From positions 1-11,641 of the forward strand of contig JAEYNI010000098.1 in NCBI GenBank assembly GCA_023412635.1: a DNA stretch of 11,641 nt. Reading direction: 5' to 3'. Below the pieces are notes generated by a model. It was not told where the DNA came from and searched no databases. It saw nothing but the letters and a program-made list of their open reading frames with translations. Numbering within the stretch: position 1 is the stretch's first letter; every line of letters starts with the position of its first letter. Source of the DNA: Bacillota bacterium. GTDB taxonomy: Bacteria; Bacillota; Clostridia; Acetivibrionales; DSM-1351. The position numbers and the translations under genes are program-made. Of the stretch, positions 7,552 through 11,641 are shown piece after piece.

Positions 7552-7767
7552 CTCCATTTCATCAAGAATGTCTTTAACAGTTATAAACTTTTTAACATCT
7601 TCTGATTTGATTTCCTTGCCGTAAACGCTATCAAACATAGCAATCGTAGATACGGCAGCCATTGAGTCCCATTCGTTGACAGTACTTAGAACAGCGGACT
7701 CATCCAATGTATCCTTTTCAATGAGAAGCAACTCCTCAAGTAAGTTTAGCTTTTCTTTAACAGTCAT
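7549..7767 (-). CDS. Discrete acyl carrier protein
   Basis: This 72-residue acidic, all-helical protein has the phosphopantetheine attachment site at Ser35 in the motif EWDSMAAVSTIAMFD (32-46). The usual DSL is DSM, a tolerated variant. The length is typical of free-standing ACPs, and the helix II/III segment FDSVYGKEI...VKKFITVKDI fits the family. It carries acyl intermediates as thioesters on 4'-phosphopantetheine after modification by a phosphopantetheinyl transferase that is not in this window. It is the first gene of an operon with KASIII and SDR, so it probably serves these and, in trans, the condensation-like enzymes and thioesterase nearby. GGAGA (7775-7779) lies 7 bases before the ATG. 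Confidence 0.87.
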   Translation of the reverse strand: MTVKEKLNLLEELLLIEKDTLDESAVLSTVNEWDSMAAVSTIAMFDSVYGKEIKSEDVKKFITVKDILDEME

Positions 7768-7795
7768 ATCACAATCTCCATTCCAGTAATAAGTG

Positions 7796-7824
7796 ATTAT
7801 ACATAATAGGGTATGCTGTTTCAG
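7796..7824 (-). promoter_or_regulatory. Promoter for the ACP-KASIII-SDR operon
   Basis: On the minus strand a perfect TATAAT (-10, plus-strand 7801-7796) is preceded at 17-base spacing by CTGAAA (-35, 7824-7819, four of six consensus positions). It lies between the B-gene terminator and the ACP start, with a predicted 5' leader of roughly 20 bases. Confidence 0.6.
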
Positions 7825-7858
7825 TGTAATATGTGCTATACCTTATTTAACTTATTTA

Positions 7859-7891
7859 TATAAAAAAGACTCAATTTAAGTCTTTTTTATA
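7859..7891 (-). terminator. Terminator after condensation-like gene B (bidirectional type)
   Basis: A perfect 13-base-pair stem is formed by 7859-7871 and 7879-7891 (core AAAAAAGACT / AGTCTTTTTT) with a 7-base loop. On the minus strand the stem ends in a U run. The stem is A-T rich, so termination may be incomplete and allow some read-through into the ACP operon. Confidence 0.65.
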
Positions 7892-7912
7892 AAAACAGGG
7901 CTATAGTGGATT

Positions 7913-9307
7913 TTATTGGTTACATCCCTCTATTAGCTCTTTCTTAATTTTGTTCAGGAGATTTTCAATATCAGACTTATTGGCTGAAGGTTCATAATAA
8001 CCGATTGCTAAAGTAACAATACCGTTATAGGTACTTGCAACAAGCAGTAACGCCGGAGCACGAACAACTGGCGGTATGATGTATGCATCAGTTACCGTTC
8101 TATTACCAAAATTAATCGGATTCTTTGAGATATAACCGCAGTTTGATAATGCGAGGCCGCAATTAGCAATAGTAAAAAATGGATTACTCGATGTAAATTC
8201 GATTAGTTGAGATAAATACTTGTAATAAGCACATACATTACGGAAACTTATACTCTCGATATATTCTGCCCATAGGGAGTTTAATATACTTGGATGTTTG
8301 GACCTCATCTCTGAAGTAACGGCTGTTACTCTTGCAAGGGTATCTTCGAAAGTCTCGTGATGCCTTCTGTCTATCTTTATAATTATTCCGCCGGATAAGT
8401 TCCTTATAGCATTAGCCTTTTGATCAGAAAGATACTTACGCAAATCAATAGTTATAGGAAGATCCATTGGAATACCATATGGGGCTTTAGTTATTTTAAA
8501 CATTGCCCTGAAAATTGCAGTCAGTAACAAGTCATTGATTGTTGCATTTCTGTCCTTAGCATATTTTCTCATTATTTCAAGTTGACCCTGAGGAAGCTTA
8601 CATACAGGGAAAATTACCTTTCCCATTTGGTTATTCTTCCATGGAAAGGTCCAGGTAGGTAATGCAACTTGCTGTTGAATACTCCAAGCTGTATCAGGGC
8701 TTTCATCACTGCAAGCAATTTTTAGTTCATCAATATCTTTTCTGTCACGAATACTTATATCAGGTATATACGCGGTATCTCCAGCTGCAATGTGTGAATA
8801 AATATCTGAAAGAAGCAGGACATATTCTCTGGCGCCAGCGCCATCGCAGCATACATGGTTAATTTTAATGCCCAATGTATCATATGCCCCTTTTCGAATC
8901 AGTCTGATTAAAACCATAGGATCCTTATCCATGCTCATTGGGCTTTCCAGGAATCTTTTAACACCGTCCTCGTCATTGTCGGTCTCTACGAAGGAACAGA
9001 ACTTGTTGATATCATCAATATCATCAAAACGTTTCCAATAAGGCGAATCGCTTTTAACAAACCGACATCCGAAAACTGGTTCTGCCTCAACCGACAATCT
9101 AACTGCCCTTACCAGAGTATCAAAGTCTAGCGTGCCATCAATTTTCATTATAAATTGAATCTGAAAATTTGCCATTCCGTACTTGGCAATATAATTACCA
9201 ATATCATGAGCAGTCGCCGGTATAATATCTTTATAATCAACGATAGCGCTGCCGGTCGGTTTATCTGTAATGTTGTATTCCGGGAAGACTTTAATGTCAT
9301 TACTCAT
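7913..9307 (-). CDS. Stand-alone condensation/acyltransferase-like protein B, paralogue of A
   Basis: This 464-residue protein has the same architecture as protein A (4109-5554). Its active-site motif is the full HxxxDG form: NHVCCDGAG with His151, Asp155 and Gly156. Conserved blocks shared with A include VRLSVEAEP (68-76), PITIDLRKYL (284-293), SNCGYIS (388-394) and PPVVRAPALLL (412-422). In a hand alignment of A residues 49-111 with B residues 31-93, 38 of 63 positions are identical, so the pair arose by duplication or by transfer of close relatives. The N-terminal 30 residues differ from those of A. The protein is expected to join an acyl donor to an alcohol or amine acceptor in trans. GGAGA (9315-9319) lies 7 bases before ATG 9307. 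It is transcribed divergently from the aryl-CoA ligase and is probably its own unit. Confidence 0.78.
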   Translation of the reverse strand: MSNDIKVFPEYNITDKPTGSAIVDYKDIIPATAHDIGNYIAKYGMANFQIQFIMKIDGTLDFDTLVRAVRLSVEAEPVFGCRFVKSDSPYWKRFDDIDDINKFCSFVETDNDEDGVKRFLESPMSMDKDPMVLIRLIRKGAYDTLGIKINHVCCDGAGAREYVLLLSDIYSHIAAGDTAYIPDISIRDRKDIDELKIACSDESPDTAWSIQQQVALPTWTFPWKNNQMGKVIFPVCKLPQGQLEIMRKYAKDRNATINDLLLTAIFRAMFKITKAPYGIPMDLPITIDLRKYLSDQKANAIRNLSGGIIIKIDRRHHETFEDTLARVTAVTSEMRSKHPSILNSLWAEYIESISFRNVCAYYKYLSQLIEFTSSNPFFTIANCGLALSNCGYISKNPINFGNRTVTDAYIIPPVVRAPALLLVASTYNGIVTLAIGYYEPSANKSDIENLLNKIKKELIEGCNQ

Positions 9308-9340
9308 ATCATGTTCTCCATATTAATTTCACAATTACAT

Positions 9341-9386
9341 ATTATGTAGTCCTTTAAATAACTGTTACATTTACTGTAAAATACAG
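9341..9386 (-). promoter_or_regulatory. Possible promoter and operator of condensation-like gene B
   Basis: On the minus strand CATAAT (9346-9341) could be a -10. At 17-base spacing lies TGTAAC (9369-9364), a poor -35 that may need an activator or be covered by a repressor. The segment overlaps two dyads: TTTAC-T-GTAAA (9370-9380, perfect) and CTGTA-AAA-TACAG (9374-9386, perfect). TGTTACATT (9363-9371) is the exact complement of AATGTAACA at 2442-2450 upstream of the thioesterase operon. Confidence 0.38.
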
Positions 9387-9400
9387 CAAAATGCAGCAGC

Positions 9401-9497
9401 TACAATGTATAGAATGACACTAATTTTCATACAAGTGGTACACAATGGATTTTATGTAAATATATTAATTTTAAGGATACTAATTCAATACACAATG
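9401..9497 (+). repeat. Three spaced ACAATG direct repeats
   Basis: ACAATG occurs at 9402-9407, 9442-9447 and 9492-9497; the last two are part of an identical 9-mer, TACACAATG (9439-9447, 9489-9497). Spacings of 40 and 50 bases are near whole helical turns, as for cooperative regulator sites. The motif is short and the region AT-rich, so chance is possible. Confidence 0.3.
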
Positions 9498-9598
9498 TAG
9501 ATTGTACTATTTCAAAAGATAACCGATCACAGACTATCAAAAAGCTAATTCTTTCATAAGTTAATTTGTAAAAATTAAGACATTTTAGGAGGTATAAA

Positions 9599-10906
9599 AT
9601 GCAATACTGGAACCCTGAATATGAATGTATGCCTAGAGAGAAGATAGAAGAGGTTCAAAATGAAAGACTAAAAAATACTATAAGAAGGGTCTATTCAAAC
9701 GTACCTTTTTACAATAATAAAATGAAAAAAGCCGGTATTGGACCAGATGATATACAGTCCGTTAAGGATATAAAAAAGCTGCCGTTTACAACCAAGCAGG
9801 ATTTGAGAGACACATATCCCTACGGTATGTTTGCTGTAGAGATGGGTGAAATTATACGTATTCATGCATCTTCCGGAACAACAGGCAAACAGACTGTGGT
9901 TGGGTATACTCAGAGTGATTTAAATACCTGGGCAGAGGTAGTTGCAAGATCATTATATAGTGCTGGTGCTGATAAGAATGATATAGTACAGGTTGCTTAT
10001 GGTTATGGTTTATTTACCGGGGGGTTAGGGCTTCACTATGGTGCAGAGAAAATAGGTGCTTCAGTTATACCTATTTCGGGAGGAAATACCAAACGACAGT
10101 TGCAGGTAATGAAGGATTTTGGAACAACTGTTTTGGCATGTACTCCATCTTATGCTCTTTATTTAGCTGAAGAGATGGAAAGTCTGAGTATAAACAAGAG
10201 TGACTTACGGTTAAAGGCTGGAATTTTTGGAGCTGAACCCTGGTCGGATAACATGAGAAAGGAAATAGAGGAGCGGCTGGGAATTGTGGCAATGGATATA
10301 TACGGGCTCAGCGAAATCATTGGACCCGGGGTGGCAATAGATTGTGCCTGTAAAAATGGTCTTCATATTCAGGAGGACCATTTCATACCTGAAATAATAA
10401 ATCCTGAAACTGAGGAAGTTCTTCCGCCGGGTACAAAAGGCGAGCTAGTCTTCACCACTATCACCAAAGAGGGACTGCCGCTGATCAGATATAGAACCCA
10501 TGATATATCCTCTTTGAACTATGAAAAGTGTGAGTGCGATAGAACACTGGTAAGAATGGATAAGGTGACAGGAAGAAGTGACGATATGCTGATAATCAGA
10601 GGAGTAAATGTTTTTCCTTCCCAGATTGAAAATGTACTGCTGGAAGTCGGCGAGACAGCCCCCCATTATCTTTTGAAAGTAGACAGGGTTGATAATCTTG
10701 ACGTACTTGAGATTTTAATTGAAATGTCTCAGAACATCTTTTATGATGGGATAAAAAAGATAGATACAATTGAGAAGAAAATAAGGAAAGAAATTTATGG
10801 GACATTGGGAATTAGCGCAAATATCAGGCTGGTGGAGCCAAAAACCATAGAAAGAAGTGAGGGTAAAGCAAAGCGAGTTATAGATATGAGAAAACTTCAG
10901 AAATAA
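9599..10906 (+). CDS. PaaK-type phenylacetate/aryl-CoA ligase (adenylate-forming enzyme)
   Basis: This 435-residue protein has the length and motif order of phenylacetate-CoA ligases. The P-loop SSGTTGK is at 91-97 and continues as QTVVGYT, typical of PaaK. FGAEPWS is at 210-216. The YGLSE core motif is at 235-239, RYRTHD with nucleotide-binding Asp302 at 297-302, and the hinge region GRSDDMLIIRG at 325-335. The C-terminal catalytic lysine is Lys423 in EGKAKR. Cys249/Cys251 with His256 and a Cys311-x-Cys313 pair could form a small metal site, as seen in some PaaK relatives. The enzyme forms an acyl-adenylate and then an acyl-CoA from an aromatic or other carboxylic acid; the exact acid cannot be read. 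It could supply the primer for KASIII or the acyl donor for the condensation-like enzymes. AGGAGG (9587-9592) at 6-base spacing is a strong ribosome binding site. No clear terminator follows. Confidence 0.87.
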   Translation: MQYWNPEYECMPREKIEEVQNERLKNTIRRVYSNVPFYNNKMKKAGIGPDDIQSVKDIKKLPFTTKQDLRDTYPYGMFAVEMGEIIRIHASSGTTGKQTVVGYTQSDLNTWAEVVARSLYSAGADKNDIVQVAYGYGLFTGGLGLHYGAEKIGASVIPISGGNTKRQLQVMKDFGTTVLACTPSYALYLAEEMESLSINKSDLRLKAGIFGAEPWSDNMRKEIEERLGIVAMDIYGLSEIIGPGVAIDCACKNGLHIQEDHFIPEIINPETEEVLPPGTKGELVFTTITKEGLPLIRYRTHDISSLNYEKCECDRTLVRMDKVTGRSDDMLIIRGVNVFPSQIENVLLEVGETAPHYLLKVDRVDNLDVLEILIEMSQNIFYDGIKKIDTIEKKIRKEIYGTLGISANIRLVEPKTIERSEGKAKRVIDMRKLQK

Positions 10907-11193
10907 GAATTACATTAATTTAATTAGTGCCCTACAATCTTATATTAATTTGACGTTTTCCGTTAATTCCAAGTTATTTTGCTGGTCGTGATACAATTTT
11001 CCCATGAAGTAAACTTAATAATCCTCAAACCTTAGATTAATTTTTTAGAATTACTCTTTATCAAGTACAGTACGTCCAGGAAAAAAGATTTTAGCATTCT
11101 TTAATAAACTTATAAATTAGTACTCAGAGAGGTAAAGACGAGCCAAGATTTATAGTAAAAATAAATAATTTATAAAAGTTAATAAAATATTTA
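10907..11193. other. Non-coding stretch after the aryl-CoA ligase
   Basis: No ORF with a ribosome binding site and no strong hairpin with a U-tract is visible in these roughly 290 bases, although a terminator for the ligase gene would be expected here. TTGACG at about 10951 resembles a -35 box but lacks a good -10 at the right spacing. AGCATTCTTTA (11093-11103) recurs at 11498-11508. Confidence 0.5.
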
Positions 11194-11222
11194 TTGATTT
11201 ATGTAAAATTATTTAGTATAAT
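11194..11222 (+). promoter_or_regulatory. Strong sigma-A-type promoter
   Basis: TTGATT (-35, 11194-11199) and a perfect TATAAT (-10, 11217-11222) are separated by exactly 17 bases. Transcription would start near 11229, about 45 bases before a small ORF and about 355 bases before the gene at 11586. This is the best promoter match I found in the window. Confidence 0.7.
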
Positions 11223-11273
11223 ACAACTAAAGATTTCAAATATATTTGTACTGTAAAAGTGTAAGGAGAAACA

Positions 11274-11330
11274 ATGATATTTATATATATTTTTTTAACT
11301 GTCAACGAACAGTGTCTCAACGCTCAGTAG
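11274..11330 (+). CDS. Possible 18-residue leader peptide or micro-ORF
   Basis: ATG 11274 follows AAGGAG (11263-11268) at 5-base spacing and opens 18 codons ending in two consecutive TAG stops (11328-11333). The peptide, MIFIYIFLTVNEQCLNAQ, begins with a very hydrophobic stretch and then becomes polar. It sits just downstream of a strong promoter. It could be a regulatory leader ORF for the gene at 11586, a small membrane peptide, or the remnant of a gene start broken by the stops. No run of a single amino acid typical of classical attenuators is present. Expression is unproven. Confidence 0.35.
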   Translation: MIFIYIFLTVNEQCLNAQ

Positions 11331-11585
11331 TAGTTATAAATTTTTCTATTGAACATTTATTGACATTAATAGAACAAAACCTCTTATTAATTCAAAAAGT
11401 ATTTCTGTAAAGATTAAATTTTATTATGAATTTGGAATTAGGTATACATATAAGGTGTATTGTGATTTTGGCTGATATCCTGACGAGTAGAATAATAAGC
11501 ATTCTTTATTATCATGGTTTAAAAGAAGGAGTTTACGGAAGTATACTTCCGAGAATTCAATAAACAAACTAAGGGAGGATTTATA
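11331..11585 (+). other. Probable long 5' leader of the gene at 11586
   Basis: These 255 AT-rich bases lie between the micro-ORF and the next gene. They contain a 7-base inverted repeat ATAATAA/TTATTAT (11492-11498/11506-11512), a second copy of AGCATTCTTTA (11498-11508) and the palindrome at 11536. No known riboswitch class could be matched by eye. Confidence 0.4.
11536..11551. promoter_or_regulatory. Perfect 16-base palindrome close to a gene start
   Basis: CGGAAGTATACTTCCG is fully self-complementary. It ends 34 bases before the ATG at 11586 and 21 bases before its GGGAGG ribosome binding site. It may be a repressor operator. As RNA, only a short tight hairpin with a small loop would form, and no U-run follows, so it is not a standard terminator. 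Confidence 0.45.
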
Positions 11586-11641
11586 ATGAAACACACATTT
11601 TCACCAAAGGGGAGAAAAGTAATTTCCCTGCTTCTCGTTAT
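11586..11641 (+). CDS. N-terminus of a possibly exported protein (partial)
   Basis: ATG 11586 is preceded by GGGAGG (11573-11578) at 7-base spacing. Only 18 codons are inside the window: MKHTFSPKGRKVISLLLV. Positive charges (Lys2, Lys8, Arg10, Lys11) followed by the start of a hydrophobic run (VISLLLV) look like the n- and h-regions of a signal peptide or a membrane anchor. The function cannot be told. It probably belongs to a separate transcription unit driven from the promoter at 11194. Confidence 0.6.
   Translation, partial: MKHTFSPKGRKVISLLLV

Larger units (their letters stand above)
9308..9598. other. Divergent promoter region between condensation-like gene B and the aryl-CoA ligase
   Basis: These 291 non-coding AT-rich bases must carry promoters for both directions. 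The B side shows a dyad-rich segment with a possible -10, and the middle shows spaced ACAATG repeats; both are listed separately. I could not find a convincing sigma-A promoter for the ligase. No RNA gene or peptide with a ribosome binding site was seen. Confidence 0.6.

Noticed and set aside
2756..10906. Identification as the closthioamide (polythioamide) gene cluster of cellulolytic clostridia
   Set aside because: That pathway is known for dedicated thioamide-forming and peptidyl-carrier machinery, none of which is visible here. A KASIII/SDR pair also does not fit it.
10907..11193. Terminator or riboswitch after the ligase gene
   Set aside because: No stem longer than a few pairs with a following U-run was found, and no c-di-GMP, c-di-AMP, TPP or SAM consensus could be recognised by eye.
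11093..11508. AGCATTCTTTA direct repeat (11093-11103 and 11498-11508) as mobile-element ends
   Set aside because: An 11-mer in very AT-rich DNA can recur by chance. No transposase, inverted terminal repeats or target duplication accompany it.
1..11641. tRNA, rRNA, CRISPR arrays, insertion sequences, prophage attachment sites
   Set aside because: No cloverleaf with a T-loop GTTCRA pattern, no regularly spaced repeat array, no transposase or integrase motifs and no rRNA-like segment were seen on either strand.

Overview
This window looks like chromosomal DNA of a low-GC, spore-former-type Firmicute of the class Clostridia. AT-rich intergenic stretches, GGAGG-type Shine-Dalgarno sites, short U-tract terminators and the protein families all fit this. 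A cellulolytic Ruminiclostridium-like host is only a guess.

Region 1 (1-2340, plus strand) is the end of a carbohydrate or nucleoside catabolic operon. It holds the C-terminus of a probable nucleoside hydrolase, a zinc-dependent sorbitol/L-iditol-type dehydrogenase and a PfkB-family fructokinase-like sugar kinase. A clear rho-independent terminator closes it.

Region 2 (about 2341-10906) is a compact set of genes that looks like a small, undescribed thiotemplated biosynthetic cluster with at least four transcription units. The first is a plus-strand operon: a hot-dog thioesterase, an aminoglycoside-phosphotransferase-fold kinase and a stand-alone condensation/acyltransferase-like protein (A). 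Convergent to it on the minus strand lies a second operon: a discrete acyl carrier protein, a KASIII (FabH-like) ketosynthase and an SDR ketoreductase. Upstream of that, in its own minus-strand unit, is a second condensation-like protein (B), a clear paralogue of A. The fourth unit is divergent from B and encodes a PaaK-type aryl-CoA ligase. Motif residues are intact in almost all of these genes. A coherent hypothesis is: the ligase activates an aryl (or other) carboxylic acid; KASIII extends an acyl-CoA by one malonyl-ACP unit on the small ACP; the SDR reduces the beta-keto group; the two condensation-like enzymes make ester or amide bonds; the thioesterase edits or releases; and the kinase modifies the product, a precursor or a self-resistance target. 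No phosphopantetheinyl transferase, dehydratase, transporter or dedicated regulator is visible in the window.

Promoter-proximal regions of the cluster contain inverted repeats. A GTTACAT motif occurs upstream of both the thioesterase operon and the B gene, which hints at a common regulator.

Region 3 (10907-11641) is about 680 bases without a substantial gene. It contains a good sigma-A promoter, a tiny 18-codon ORF with a strong ribosome binding site and a perfect 16-base palindrome. It leads into the start of a new gene whose N-terminus resembles a signal peptide.
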